Part shown: piece by piece, positions 16,459-25,217 of the stretch | How positions within the stretch are numbered: position 1 is the first letter of the stretch | How the letters are laid out: every line of letters starts with the position of its first letter | From: Craterilacuibacter sp. RT1T | GTDB lineage: Bacteria; Pseudomonadota; Gammaproteobacteria; Burkholderiales; Chromobacteriaceae | Direction: 5' to 3' | DNA length: 64,000 bases | Assembly (NCBI RefSeq): GCF_023502145.1 | Contig: NZ_JAMFLI010000003.1 | Location: 1 to 64,000, forward strand | Position numbers and translations under genes: made by a program | The notes under the pieces: model-generated | Told to the model about the DNA's origin: nothing | The model's input: the letters and a program-made list of their open reading frames with translations, nothing else | The model's database searches: none

Positions 16459-18603
16459 TTAGTGCGGCGGGTTGTGGCAGGCGCGGCGTAAAAACCAGCG
16501 TGCCAGACGCAGCGCCCACGCCGGGGTATGGGCTTGCTGCCAGAGACCGGCGACGGCTTTATTGCCCTCCATCCAGGTCGGGTAGCCATGTATGGTGGCC
16601 AGCACTTTCTTTAGCCCCAGGCCGTGCTTCATGGCCAGCGTCCACTCGGCCAGCATGTCGGCGGCGTGTTCGGCCACAATACTCACCCCTAAAATGCGGT
16701 CGCTGCCCTTGGCCGTCAGCACCTTGATAAAACCGCGATTGGCCTCGTCGGCAATGGCGCGATCCAGCTCGGCCAGGTCCAGACGGGTGGTTTCATAGGC
16801 GATGCCTTGAGCCTGCGCTTCGTTTTCGTTCAGGCCGATGCGGGCCGCTTCGGGCGAGGTAAACACCGCCATCGGCACCAGGCTATGGTCGCTTTTAAAG
16901 CGGCGCAGCCCCTGAAGTGCATTGGTCGCGGCGATCCAGCCTTGTTGTGCCGCCATATGGGTGAACTGGTAGGGGCCGGCCACATCACCACAGGCGAAGA
17001 TGTGCGGCATGCGTGTTGCCAGCGTGTCGTCCAGTACCAACTTGCCGTCTTCCAAGAGCCCCAGTTGTTCCAGCCCGAAGCCGCTTAGCCGTGCTTTGCG
17101 TCCGGTGGCAAGTAATACCTGATCAAACGCCAATGTCTGTGTCTGGCCTTGCTGGCTGTAGTGAAGCTGCTTGCAGCCGTTGCTCTGGCTGAACTGATGA
17201 AGGATGGCGTGACAGATCACCTTTACTCCATCCGCCTGCAGCGCCGCACTGATGCTGTTTGCGGTGTCGATATCGTCGCGCGGCAAGAGTTGCGCACCGG
17301 CTTCAAGCAAGGTGACACGACTCCCCAGGCGGGCGAAGGCTTGCGACAGCTCGCAGCCTATGGCGCCACCGCCGATGACCAGCAAGTGCTCGGGTAGGGT
17401 GGTGAGTGACCATAGGGTTTCCGAGGTCAGTGGCGCGCAAGAGTCCAGCCCCGGGATGGGCGGGATGGCCGGCGCGGCACCGGTTGCGATAATGATGGCG
17501 CGCGTGTTGAGCGTGCGCTCGCCGACCTTAACCTGCCATGGCGAGATAATCTGCGCCTTGCCCTGTATGCACTCGACCCCCAGTGCCGTGTAGCGCGCTA
17601 TCGAATCATGGGGGGCGACACGTGCAATGACACGCTTGACCCGTGCCATGACTTCGCTAAATGGTGCGTGCAGGCTACCGTTTAAGCCGTAATCGGCGGC
17701 GTGGCGTGCCTCGTGGACCAGCCTGGCCGAGCGTATCAAGGCCTTGGAGGGAATGCAGCCGGTGTTGAGACAGTCGCCCCCCATCTCGCGCGCTTCAATC
17801 AGTGCCACGCGTGCGCCGGCAGCTGCGGCGATATAGGACGCAACCAGCCCGGCCGCGCCCCCACCTATGACCACCAGATTGGTTTCGAACTGTTTGGGCT
17901 TGCGCCAGTGGCGCAAGCGTGCCTGTTTGCGGTAGCGGCGCAATAGTGCGCTGCTGGCGAGCGGCAGGATGGCCAGTAAGACGAAAGAAGCCAGCATCAG
18001 CGGCGACAGAATGCCGGACACGCTTTGCAGCGTACCCAGTTGCTCTCCTGCATTGACGTAGACAAGGGTGGCCGGCAGCATGCCCAGCTGGCTGACCCAG
18101 ACATAGGTTGACACGCGCATGCGGGTGAGCCCCATGACCAGATTGACGACGAAAAAGGGAAAAAGCGGTGCCAGACGCAAGCCAAACAGATAGCTTTTGC
18201 CTTCTTGTGAGATGCCGGTATTGACCGTGGCCATGGCTTTGGCAAAACGGCGCTCGACGCTGTCGCGCAGTAGATAGCGCGCCGATAAAAAGGCGAGGGT
18301 GGCACCCAGTGTGCTGGCAAAGGAAATGATGAGGGTGCCGGCGGTCAGGCCAAATAATGCCCCGCCCAGCAGGGTGAGCAAGGTCGCGCCGGGCAGCGAC
18401 AGGGCAGTCGCCAGCACATAAAGCGTAAAGTAGATGGTGATGCCGGCAAAATAGTTTGCCGCTACGGCGCTGCGCCACTGCCCCAGATGCGCATGGATGC
18501 GCTCAAGACTCAGCCATTCGCTGCCGCCCAGTGCGAAAAATGCCGCGACCAGCGTACAAAGGGTCAGCACCAGTGCCAGACGTAAAAAAGCATGTTTGCT
18601 CAT
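16459..18603 (-). CDS. TVP38/TMEM64 (YdjX)-FAD disulfide oxidoreductase fusion
   Basis: This is a 714-residue fusion. Residues 1-235 form a TVP38/TMEM64 (SNARE-associated, DedA-related) membrane domain with about five helices and motifs LPGATLLTLLGGALFG, RLAPLFPFFVVN and SQLGMLPATLVYV. Residues 240-700 form a mercuric-reductase/lipoamide-dehydrogenase-like flavoprotein: VVIGGGAAGLVA, the redox-active pair GGDCLNTGCIPSK, NAD loop VIGGGAIGCELSQ and FAD motif HIFACGDVAG. At the C-terminal active-site motif the usual catalytic His is Tyr (HGYPTWMEG), as in MerA-type enzymes. It is first in the operon; YdjX and YdjZ occupy the same place in E. coli. Redox chemistry tied to membrane transport or lipids is inferred. 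Confidence 0.87.
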   Translation of the reverse strand: MSKHAFLRLALVLTLCTLVAAFFALGGSEWLSLERIHAHLGQWRSAVAANYFAGITIYFTLYVLATALSLPGATLLTLLGGALFGLTAGTLIISFASTLGATLAFLSARYLLRDSVERRFAKAMATVNTGISQEGKSYLFGLRLAPLFPFFVVNLVMGLTRMRVSTYVWVSQLGMLPATLVYVNAGEQLGTLQSVSGILSPLMLASFVLLAILPLASSALLRRYRKQARLRHWRKPKQFETNLVVIGGGAAGLVASYIAAAAGARVALIEAREMGGDCLNTGCIPSKALIRSARLVHEARHAADYGLNGSLHAPFSEVMARVKRVIARVAPHDSIARYTALGVECIQGKAQIISPWQVKVGERTLNTRAIIIATGAAPAIPPIPGLDSCAPLTSETLWSLTTLPEHLLVIGGGAIGCELSQAFARLGSRVTLLEAGAQLLPRDDIDTANSISAALQADGVKVICHAILHQFSQSNGCKQLHYSQQGQTQTLAFDQVLLATGRKARLSGFGLEQLGLLEDGKLVLDDTLATRMPHIFACGDVAGPYQFTHMAAQQGWIAATNALQGLRRFKSDHSLVPMAVFTSPEAARIGLNENEAQAQGIAYETTRLDLAELDRAIADEANRGFIKVLTAKGSDRILGVSIVAEHAADMLAEWTLAMKHGLGLKKVLATIHGYPTWMEGNKAVAGLWQQAHTPAWALRLARWFLRRACHNPPH

Positions 18604-18660
18604 GGCGCACTTGTCTTGCCGTAGGAGAGGGTCGGTATTTTAACCGCTAATCATGCGCAA

Positions 18661-18674
18661 CTGATTTTTATCAG
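18661..18674. promoter_or_regulatory. FNR-like dyad upstream of the ynj-type operon
   Basis: CTGAT-TTTT-ATCAG has the TGAT-N4-ATCA core of the FNR/ANR box with C/G flanks. It lies about 65 bp before the operon's first start codon, with a TAAAAT-like -10 between (18637-18642, minus). The site could also be a simple hairpin. Confidence is low. Confidence 0.28.
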
Positions 18675-18726
18675 GCCAATGGGCTTGGTGTTCCGTATTT
18701 GTTTGCTTGATCGGTGAAAAGCAGGC

Positions 18727-18758
18727 AAAAAAAGGGCGGCACAGAAAAGTCCTGTGCC
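18727..18758 (-). terminator. Rho-independent terminator of marC
   Basis: A 7-bp stem GGCACAG/CTGTGCC (18738-18744 with 18752-18758) is followed on the minus strand by CCC and seven T residues, 9 bp after the marC stop. Confidence 0.8.
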
Positions 18759-18767
18759 ACCTGGTGT

Positions 18768-19397
18768 TTAGCGGGCAAGCTGTGGAAACAGGCGGTAAAC
18801 CCCGTCCACGATAATTTCTACCGATAGTGCGGCCAGAATCATACCCATGACCCGGTTGACGATATTGATGCCGGTCTGGCCCAGGATGCGGCCGATAGGT
18901 GTTGCCAGTACCAGGGTGACATAGCAGGCAGCCGCTACCAAGAGGCCGCTGATGATCAGTGCTAGGAGTTGCAGCCACCCCTTGGCGGCACTGGCATAAA
19001 TGATCACTGTCGACATCGTTCCCGGCCCCATCATCAGCGGGATGGCCATAGGTACGACCGCGATATTGGTTTTGGCTTCGGCTTCTTCACGCTCCTGCTT
19101 GGTCGTCTTGGTCGGAGACGATTTGGCGTTCATCAGCGAGATGGCGATCAACATCAGCAGCATGCCGCCGCCAACCTGGAACGAGCCGATGCTGATGCCC
19201 AAAAATTTGAGCAGCGCATCGCCGACCAGAGCAAAAACGATCATAACAATGGCGACGGTCGATGCCGTCGTTTTGGCGATGGCTTTGCGTTCTGCTTGTG
19301 ATGAATTCGGGGTCAGACTAATAAAAACAGGTATTGCACCCAGCGGGTTAACCAATACGAGCAATGCGGTAAATATTTTAATGATTTCAAGTTCCAT
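18768..19397 (-). CDS. marC: MarC family integral membrane protein
   Basis: This is a 209-residue membrane protein with six predicted helices. Family motifs are LLVLVNPLGAIPVFISLTP near the N-terminus, GGGMLLMLIAISLMNA and AIPLMMGPGTMSTVI. MarC/UPF0056 proteins were once linked to multiple antibiotic resistance, but their transport role is unsettled. ATG 19397 (MELEIIKIFTALL) fits the family N-terminus; the upstream in-frame extension to 19433 looks non-coding. The ribosome site is weak (AGAGG, 13 nt away), so the start is less sure than the gene. The gene appears monocistronic. Confidence 0.86.
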   Translation of the reverse strand: MELEIIKIFTALLVLVNPLGAIPVFISLTPNSSQAERKAIAKTTASTVAIVMIVFALVGDALLKFLGISIGSFQVGGGMLLMLIAISLMNAKSSPTKTTKQEREEAEAKTNIAVVPMAIPLMMGPGTMSTVIIYASAAKGWLQLLALIISGLLVAAACYVTLVLATPIGRILGQTGINIVNRVMGMILAALSVEIIVDGVYRLFPQLAR

Positions 19398-19695
19398 GGC
19401 GCGGATCATACCTCTGTCAGGTAGATATCTCATTCAGACTAGGGACGAGAACAGACACGCTCGCGCCAATGCCTTCTCTGGTGAAGCAAAATAGCAGGCC
19501 CAGCCTGATCATTCAGGTTGGCACCGTTGCATTCAATATGCTTAAAGTAGCAGGTTTTGCGGGGCTTGCTGCGCGAGAGAGAGGGCTGTTTGCGCGTGGC
19601 GATAGCCGGGCGCACGCAAGTGCGCTTTGGGGTGTGGCATCAGGATTTTCGCCAGTGTGGAGGCTAAAACCTGATGCCACAGGTGAGAGTATGCT
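19398..19695. repeat. Intergenic region with two strong hairpins (REP-like?)
   Basis: No gene is supported here. Two dyads stand side by side. One is GCGCAC-GCAA-GTGCGC at 19610-19625. The other is a long one in which TGTGGCATCAGG (19633-19644) pairs with CCTGATGCCACA (19670-19681), with a further inner stem TTTTCGCC/GGCTAAAA. Neither is followed by a T-run, so they look more like a palindromic extragenic repeat or a binding site than terminators. Other copies in the genome would have to be searched for. Confidence 0.45.
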
Positions 19696-20061
19696 TTATT
19701 CGCCGTCGTGCTGTTGACCTAGGTGCTGGCTGTAGTTGTTCTCGTTAAATCCAACAATCAGCAGCGTGCCGTATTCAAGAACCGGGCGTTTGATGAGCGA
19801 AGGCTTTTCCATTATCAGGGCGATGGCCGTATCCGCATTATCGGCGCATGCCTTGTCTTGCTCGCTCAGCGCACGCCAAGTCGTTCCTTTACGGTTGATC
19901 AAAATAGCCAGATCTGTGCGCTCCAGCCAGCGCTTTAGGGTGGCCTCGTCAATGCCCTGTTTTTTAAAGTCGTGGAAACAGGTGTCGACTTGGTGTTCGG
20001 ACAGCCACAGGCGGGCTTTTTTTACCGTGCTGCAATTAGGTATGCCGTAAAGGGTGATCAT
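19696..20061 (-). CDS. yffB: ArsC/Spx-family protein (YffB-like)
   Basis: This is a 121-residue thioredoxin-fold protein of the ArsC/YffB group. The N-terminus ITLYGIPNCSTVKKARLWL has the single active cysteine (C10). Later FHDFKKQG, NRKGTTWR and the cis-Pro region SLIKRPVLEYG match E. coli YffB (about 118 residues). Lone-Cys members are thought to act in glutathione-dependent thiol reduction; arsenate reduction is unproven for YffB. It follows pilU by 11 bp, so the two are probably co-transcribed, although no functional link is known. Confidence 0.85.
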   Translation of the reverse strand: MITLYGIPNCSTVKKARLWLSEHQVDTCFHDFKKQGIDEATLKRWLERTDLAILINRKGTTWRALSEQDKACADNADTAIALIMEKPSLIKRPVLEYGTLLIVGFNENNYSQHLGQQHDGE

Positions 20062-20072
20062 GGTGACGGGGC

Positions 20073-21212
20073 TTATTTAAGGGTGAAACCGGCAAAGTCC
20101 GGAAGGTCGGGGCTGCTGGCCGGGGTGGGTGTTGGTCTGGGGGTTTTATTCTTTTCTGTGGCGTGGTTGATCAGCCAGTACAAATTGGTGGGCGAGTCGG
20201 CATTTTTCATCGCCTCGTCCAGACTGATCTGTCCGGCGTTGTAAAGCTTGAACAGTGATTGCTCGAAGGTCTGAGCACCATCGGACATTGAAGCCTCGAT
20301 GGCATCCTTGATTTTATCTACCTCACCATGGCGTATCAGTTCGGCAATGTGCGACGTGTTGATAAGCAATTCGACCGCAGGTATCAGCTTACCCTGGGGG
20401 TTGGGGGCCAGGCGTTGCGAAATGACGGCCTTGAGAGAGACCGACAGATCCATCAGCAAGGCCGTGCGCGACTCGGCCGGGAAAAAGCTGATGATGCGGT
20501 TGAGCATGTGGTAGCTATTGTTGGCATGCAAGGTGGTGATGCATAAATGCCCTGACTGGGCGTAGTTAATGGCATGGGTCAATGTTTCTGCATCACGGAT
20601 CTCGCCTATCATCAGCACATCCGGCGCTTCCCGCATTGCATTTTTCAATGCGGCAGTATACGAGTGGCTGTCTATGCCGATTTCACGCTGATTAATGATG
20701 GATTTCTGGTGACTGAACAGAAATTCGACCGGATCTTCTATCGTCAGGATGTGGCCGCTCTGCGTCTGGTTGCGCAGATTCAGCATGGCGGCAACGGTCG
20801 AGCTTTTTCCCGAGCCGGTTGCGCCGACGACGATAATCAGGCCGCGTTTGTGGCGGATCAGTTCCTGCAACGTAGAGGGGAGGTTGAGCTCGTCAAGCGA
20901 AGGGATTTTGGGCGCGATATGGCGGATAACCATTGCGACCGTGCCACGCTGGCGGAAGATATTAACGCGGAAATTGCCCAGCCCTTCGACCTGACGGGCA
21001 AAGTTCATTTCCATCTCCCGTTCGAAATCTTCGATTTCACGTTCATTCATCAGGCTGTAGGCCAGATGCTGAACATTTTCCGGGCTAAGCGGTTTGTCGT
21101 TGACGGGGCGTACCGTGCCGTCAATCTTAATCTGGACGGGAGCAAAGCTGGTGTAAAAGGTGTCGCTGGCTTTTTTTTCAGCCATCAACTTCAAGAAAGG
21201 CAGCATCAGCAT
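20073..21212 (-). CDS. pilU: Type IV pilus retraction ATPase PilU
   Basis: This is a 379-residue PilT/PilU-type hexameric ATPase. The Walker A motif is GATGSGKSST (about 132-141). The Asp box is ILTIEDPVEF, Walker B MREAPDVLMIGEIRD and His box SGHLCITTLHANN. The N-terminal MLMLPFLKLMAEKKASDTFYTSFAPVQIKIDG is of PilU type rather than PilT (which reads GASDLHLSAG). The C-terminal tail is Pro/Thr-rich. PilU assists PilT in pilus retraction at the inner membrane. pilT usually precedes pilU, but here fadD does. Confidence 0.88.
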   Translation of the reverse strand: MLMLPFLKLMAEKKASDTFYTSFAPVQIKIDGTVRPVNDKPLSPENVQHLAYSLMNEREIEDFEREMEMNFARQVEGLGNFRVNIFRQRGTVAMVIRHIAPKIPSLDELNLPSTLQELIRHKRGLIIVVGATGSGKSSTVAAMLNLRNQTQSGHILTIEDPVEFLFSHQKSIINQREIGIDSHSYTAALKNAMREAPDVLMIGEIRDAETLTHAINYAQSGHLCITTLHANNSYHMLNRIISFFPAESRTALLMDLSVSLKAVISQRLAPNPQGKLIPAVELLINTSHIAELIRHGEVDKIKDAIEASMSDGAQTFEQSLFKLYNAGQISLDEAMKNADSPTNLYWLINHATEKNKTPRPTPTPASSPDLPDFAGFTLK

Positions 21213-21251
21213 GGGGGAACTCCGGCTGCAGAGCGTGGCTGTTTCGATATA

Positions 21252-21293
21252 AAACCCCGGACGCCATGTGTTAATAGGGCGCGACCGGGGTTT
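21252..21293 (-). terminator. Likely terminator after fadD
   Basis: AAACCCCGG (21252-21260) pairs with CCGGGGTTT (21285-21293) around a 24-nt loop, just past the fadD stop on the minus strand. The T-run is short, so termination may be weak and allow read-through into pilU. Confidence 0.5.
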
Positions 21294-21317
21294 GGGATGG
21301 TTTGGCTTTGTATGGGC

Positions 21318-22997
21318 TTAGGCTGTTTTGCCGATCTGTTCGTCGCGCAGCGCGCGGCGCAGTATTTTTCCGACGTTGGTTTTTGGCAACTCGTCGCGGA
21401 ATTCGACAGACTTGGGCACCTTGTAGCCGGTCAGGTTCTGGCGGCAGTGCTCAAGTACGGCATCGCTAGTCAGCGTCGGATCTTTGCGTACCACAAAGAC
21501 TTTCACGACCTCACCCGAGCGCTCATCGGGAATGCCGATGCAGGCCACTTCCAGTACGCCAGGGTGCAACGCCACCACATCTTCGATTTCGTTCGGATAA
21601 ACATTAAAGCCGGACACCAGTATCATGTCTTTCTTGCGGTCTACCAGTTTGACGAAGCCATCAGGTGTCATCACGGCCATGTCGCCGGTAGCGAGGAAGC
21701 CATCCTTGTCTATCACTTTGGCGGTTTCGTCCGGGCGCTGCCAGTAGCCTTTCATGACTTGCGGGCCTTTGATGCAAAGCTCGCCAGCCTCTCCTTGGGC
21801 GACTTCTTTGCCGTCTATGTCGCGGATCTGGATGTCGGTAGAGGGTACCGGCAGACCGATGGTGCCGTTATAGTCTTTCAGGTTTAGCGGGTTCATGCAG
21901 GCCGCCGGGCTGGTCTCGGTCAGGCCGTACGCTTCCACCAGTGTCACGCCAGTCGTTTGCTTCCAGCGCTCGGCAACCGCACGCTGTACCGCCATGCCGC
22001 CGCCCAGCGACAGGCGCCAGCTGGAAAAATCAATCGTCTTGAATTCCGGATTATTCAGCAGGGCATTGAACAGCGTATTTACCCCGGTAATGGCCGTGAT
22101 TTTGTACTTCTTCAGTTCTTTGACGAAGCCGGGGATGTCGCGCGGATTGCTGATCAGGACATTCAGTGCACCAATTTCGGTAAAAGCCATCAAATTGGCT
22201 GTCAGCGAGAAGATGTGGTAGAGCGGTAAGGCCGTAACGATGACTTCCTGCCCTTCGCGTATGCCCGGTTTGATCCATGCGCCGGCTTGCAGCATATTGG
22301 CGACAATATTGCGGTGTAACAGCATGGCACCTTTGGATACGCCGGTTGTGCCGCCGGTGTATTGCAAGAAGGCAATGTCTTCATGGCCGATATCGACTTT
22401 GCGGTAAGCCTGCTTGCTGCCTTTGTCTAGTGCGTCGTTGAAGCGGACATGGCCGGGCAGATGCCAGGCTGGAACCATTTTCTTGATTTTGCGCACGACG
22501 AAGTTGACGATGGCGCCTTTGGGGAAGCCCAGCATGTCGCCAATGGAGGCGATGATGACGTTTTTGACCTTGGTGCGGCGGATTACGTCTTCCAGTACGT
22601 TGGCGAAGTTTTCCAGAATAACGATGGTTTCGGCGCCTGAGTCGTTAAGCTGGTGTTCCAGTTCGCGCGGGGTATAAAGCGGATTGACGTTGACGACGGT
22701 GCAGCCTGCGCGCAAAGTGCCGAAAACTGAAACGGGGTACTGCAACAGGTTGGGCATCATCAGGGCAACGCGGTCGCCCTTGGCGAGCTTAAGCGTGTTT
22801 TGCAGGTAGGAAGCAAAGTGGCTGACCTGTTGATCCAGTTCGCCATAGCTGAGCACCTTGTCCATGCAGGCTACGGCAGGACGATCGCGAAACTTGCTTA
22901 CACTGGCGTCAAAAACCTCGACAATAGACTTGAATGTATTGATGTCGATTTCGTGTGCGACGCCCGCCTGATAGTTCTTGAACCAGACTTTTTCCAT
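21318..22997 (-). CDS. fadD: Long-chain fatty acid-CoA ligase FadD
   Basis: This is a 559-residue acyl-CoA synthetase of the AMP-binding superfamily. It activates long-chain fatty acids with ATP and CoA at the inner membrane. Motifs are the P-loop [21 protein letters not shown]-type [21 protein letters not shown] and the fatty acid signature [22 protein letters not shown]. It ends with the catalytic Lys region [14 protein letters not shown]. It matches E. coli FadD throughout ([10 protein letters not shown] and [18 protein letters not shown]). The start is uncertain. ATG 22997 ([10 protein letters not shown]) aligns with E. coli but has no well-placed ribosome site; ATG 23015 and TTG 23061-23063 are alternatives. 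A GCACCGGTGC palindrome (23041-23050) near the start could be an operator. Confidence 0.93.
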   Translation of the reverse strand: MEKVWFKNYQAGVAHEIDINTFKSIVEVFDASVSKFRDRPAVACMDKVLSYGELDQQVSHFASYLQNTLKLAKGDRVALMMPNLLQYPVSVFGTLRAGCTVVNVNPLYTPRELEHQLNDSGAETIVILENFANVLEDVIRRTKVKNVIIASIGDMLGFPKGAIVNFVVRKIKKMVPAWHLPGHVRFNDALDKGSKQAYRKVDIGHEDIAFLQYTGGTTGVSKGAMLLHRNIVANMLQAGAWIKPGIREGQEVIVTALPLYHIFSLTANLMAFTEIGALNVLISNPRDIPGFVKELKKYKITAITGVNTLFNALLNNPEFKTIDFSSWRLSLGGGMAVQRAVAERWKQTTGVTLVEAYGLTETSPAACMNPLNLKDYNGTIGLPVPSTDIQIRDIDGKEVAQGEAGELCIKGPQVMKGYWQRPDETAKVIDKDGFLATGDMAVMTPDGFVKLVDRKKDMILVSGFNVYPNEIEDVVALHPGVLEVACIGIPDERSGEVVKVFVVRKDPTLTSDAVLEHCRQNLTGYKVPKSVEFRDELPKTNVGKILRRALRDEQIGKTA

Positions 22998-23099
22998 ATC
23001 CTGTTGTTTCTCCATCGTGTTTTTGGTGGCCGGTATACGCGCACCGGTGCTCTTTTTCTGCAATTTACCTTAACTAAATGCCTAGTGCAAAATTGTCTC

Positions 23100-23127
23100 T
23101 TGTCATGCTTGCATGGTGTGTTATGCA
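23100..23127 (+). promoter_or_regulatory. Candidate sigma-70 promoter of the rimP-nusA-infB operon
   Basis: TTGTCA (23100-23105), 16 bp, then TATGCA (23122-23127). This would start a leader of about 90 nt that contains the terminator-like hairpin ahead of rimP. Match quality is fair, and position in the divergent gap with fadD supports it. Confidence 0.4.
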
Positions 23128-23185
23128 ATACAGGCTTGGCGTTTTCTTTTTGCGCTGAATGGGTTACACTAACCGATATTTAGTG

Positions 23186-23207
23186 ATGGGCGGTTCGCCC
23201 ATTTTTT
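23186..23207 (+). terminator. Terminator-like hairpin in the rimP leader (possible attenuator)
   Basis: ATGGGCG-GTT-CGCCCAT followed by a six-T run is a textbook intrinsic terminator. It ends only about 17 bp before the rimP start, on the coding strand. No plus-strand gene lies upstream to be terminated, so attenuation of the operon's own transcript is the likely use. Confidence 0.65.
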
Positions 23208-23223
23208 ATTTGTGGAAAATGCA

Positions 23224-23649
23224 ATGGATGTACGTCTGCTGTTGGAAAATACCCTGCCGGGCCTGGGTTTTGAGTTGGTTGATGTTGAGCTGACCCCGGG
23301 TGGTGGCTTGCGTGTTTTCATGGACAAAGAAGGTGGCGTAACGATTGAGGACTGCGTGTCGGTCAGCAATCATATGACCCGTTTGTTCATGGTGGAGAAT
23401 ATCGATTACAGCCGGCTCGAGGTATCGAGCCCAGGTCTAGATCGCCCTCTGAAAAAGGAGGCCGATTTTGTGCGTTTCGCGGGACAGCTTGCCAAGCTGC
23501 GCACACGACTGCCCGTAGAGCAGCAAAAGAAATTTACCGGTCGTCTGTCGGGCGTTGAGGATGGTGTGCTCAAGCTTGAAGTGGAAGGCCGGATTGTGGA
23601 GATCGAACTGTCCAATATCGACAAGGCTCGCATAGAGCCGGAGTTCTGA
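23224..23649 (+). CDS. rimP: Ribosome maturation factor RimP
   Basis: This is a 141-residue cytosolic factor needed for late 30S assembly. The N-terminal domain shows [17 protein letters not shown] and the [14 protein letters not shown] helix. The motif [21 protein letters not shown] is the family signature, and the C-terminal Sm-like domain ends [18 protein letters not shown] 23224 ([10 protein letters not shown]) is taken as start; an in-frame GTG at 23212 is possible but less like other RimP. It is first gene of the rimP-nusA-infB-rbfA-truB-rpsO-pnp cluster, 51 bp before nusA. Confidence 0.93.
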   Translation: MDVRLLLENTLPGLGFELVDVELTPGGGLRVFMDKEGGVTIEDCVSVSNHMTRLFMVENIDYSRLEVSSPGLDRPLKKEADFVRFAGQLAKLRTRLPVEQQKKFTGRLSGVEDGVLKLEVEGRIVEIELSNIDKARIEPEF

Positions 23650-23700
23650 TTCAGGACAGGCGTTTCTCTCACAAAAAGGACAATGTATCCGGAGGAATGA

Positions 23701-25182
23701 ATGAGTCGCGAGATTTTGTTGCTGGTTGACGCCTTGGCTAGCGAAAAGAACGTTAGCCGGGATGTAGTATTTTCTGCTTTGGAGCAGGCGCTGGCTTCGG
23801 CAACCAAAAAGAAGTTCACAGCTGAAGACGACATGGAAGTGCGTGTCGAGATCGATCGTCAGACCGGACTGTATAGTACGTTCCGTTGCTGGCTGGTGGT
23901 CGAGGACGAGCTTCTCGAATCTGAAGATCGTGAGATGACTTTGGCGATGGCGCGGGAAAAGGATCCGCGTGCCGAGGTGGGAAGTCTGGTTGAAGAGCCG
24001 ATGGAAGCGGTCGAGTTCGGCCGTATCGGTGCGCAAACTGCCAAGCAGGTCATCTTGCAGAAAATCCGTGACGCAGAGCGTGAGCAACTGCTGACCGATT
24101 TCCTCCAGCGTCGTGAGCATATGGTATCGGGCACCATCAAGCGCATCGAACGTGGCAATGCCATTGTCGAATGCGGCAAGCTTGAGGCCGTGCTGCCGCG
24201 TGACCAGATGATCCCTAAGGAGAATCTGCGGGTGGGTGACCGTGTGCGCGCTTTCCTGTTGCGTATTGACCGCGCGGGTCGTGGTCCGCAACTGGTGCTG
24301 TCGCGGACCAGCGCCGACTTCCTGGTCAAGCTGTTTGAGCTGGAAGTGCCTGAGATCGAAGAAGGCCTGCTGGAGATCAAGGAAGCGGCCCGCGACCCGG
24401 GTATGCGTGCCAAGATTGCCGTTAAAGCCAATGATCCGCGTATTGATCCGCAAGGAACCTGCATCGGTATGCGTGGTTCGCGCGTCCAGGCCGTGACGCA
24501 GGAGCTGGCCGGTGAGCGTGTCGATATCGTACTGTGGGCACCCGATCCGGCCCAGTTCGTGATCAATGCACTGTCGCCGGCGGAAGTGACCCGCATCATG
24601 ATTGATGAAGACAATCATGCGATGGATGTGGTGGTTGAGGAAGAGCAATTGGCGTTCGCCATCGGCCGTAGCGGCCAGAACGTTCGTCTGGCGGCAGAGC
24701 TGACCGGTTGGAACATCAACATCATGACCGTGGTGGAGGCCGAGGAGAAGCTCCAGGCCGAAGACAATGTGTTGCGCGAGGTGTTCATTAGCCAGCTGGA
24801 TCTGAGTGATGAGCTGGCGGGCGTGTTGGTGAAGGAAGGTTTTACCTCGCTGGAAGAAGTGGCGTATGTGCCGATTTCCGAAATGCTGGAAATCGACGGA
24901 TTTGACGAGGAATTCGTCAATGACTTGCGTAGCCGTGCACGTGATGCATTGCTGACGCAGGCAATTGCCACCGAAGAAAAGGTGGAGAGTGTGGAAGATG
25001 AGCTTCGCAATCTGGAAGGCCTTGATGCCGAACTGGTGCGCAAGCTGGCTGAAAACGGTGTGACGACGCGTGACGACCTGGCCGATCTGGCCGTGGACGA
25101 TCTTGTCGAGTTGACCGGTATGGAAGCCGAACCTGCCCGCGCTCTGATCATGAAAGCGCGTGAGCACTGGTTTGCCCAGTAA
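23701..25182 (+). CDS. nusA: Transcription termination/antitermination factor NusA
   Basis: This is a 493-residue RNA polymerase-associated factor. The N-terminal RNAP-binding domain covers 1-125. The S1 domain is at about 132-200 ([20 protein letters not shown]), followed by KH1/KH2 to about 345 ([12 protein letters not shown] and [17 protein letters not shown]). Two C-terminal helix-hairpin acidic repeats come at about 360-420 and 435-490 ([16 protein letters not shown] and [13 protein letters not shown]). The ribosome site GGAGGAATG sits directly ahead. NusA controls pausing, termination and antitermination. In E. coli it also feeds back on this operon, which fits the leader hairpin upstream of rimP. 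Confidence 0.96.
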   Translation: MSREILLLVDALASEKNVSRDVVFSALEQALASATKKKFTAEDDMEVRVEIDRQTGLYSTFRCWLVVEDELLESEDREMTLAMAREKDPRAEVGSLVEEPMEAVEFGRIGAQTAKQVILQKIRDAEREQLLTDFLQRREHMVSGTIKRIERGNAIVECGKLEAVLPRDQMIPKENLRVGDRVRAFLLRIDRAGRGPQLVLSRTSADFLVKLFELEVPEIEEGLLEIKEAARDPGMRAKIAVKANDPRIDPQGTCIGMRGSRVQAVTQELAGERVDIVLWAPDPAQFVINALSPAEVTRIMIDEDNHAMDVVVEEEQLAFAIGRSGQNVRLAAELTGWNINIMTVVEAEEKLQAEDNVLREVFISQLDLSDELAGVLVKEGFTSLEEVAYVPISEMLEIDGFDEEFVNDLRSRARDALLTQAIATEEKVESVEDELRNLEGLDAELVRKLAENGVTTRDDLADLAVDDLVELTGMEAEPARALIMKAREHWFAQ

Positions 25183-25217
25183 GCATCAAGCAGAATTAAC
25201 AGATTGTAGGAAGACGA

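Noticed and set aside
18604-18767. Small gene between the ynj-like operon and marC
   Set aside because: No start with a ribosome site; the interval is explained by a promoter region and the marC terminator.
19469-19717. 82-codon plus-strand frame between marC and yffB
   Set aside because: It runs through the two hairpins and into yffB antisense; no start signal.
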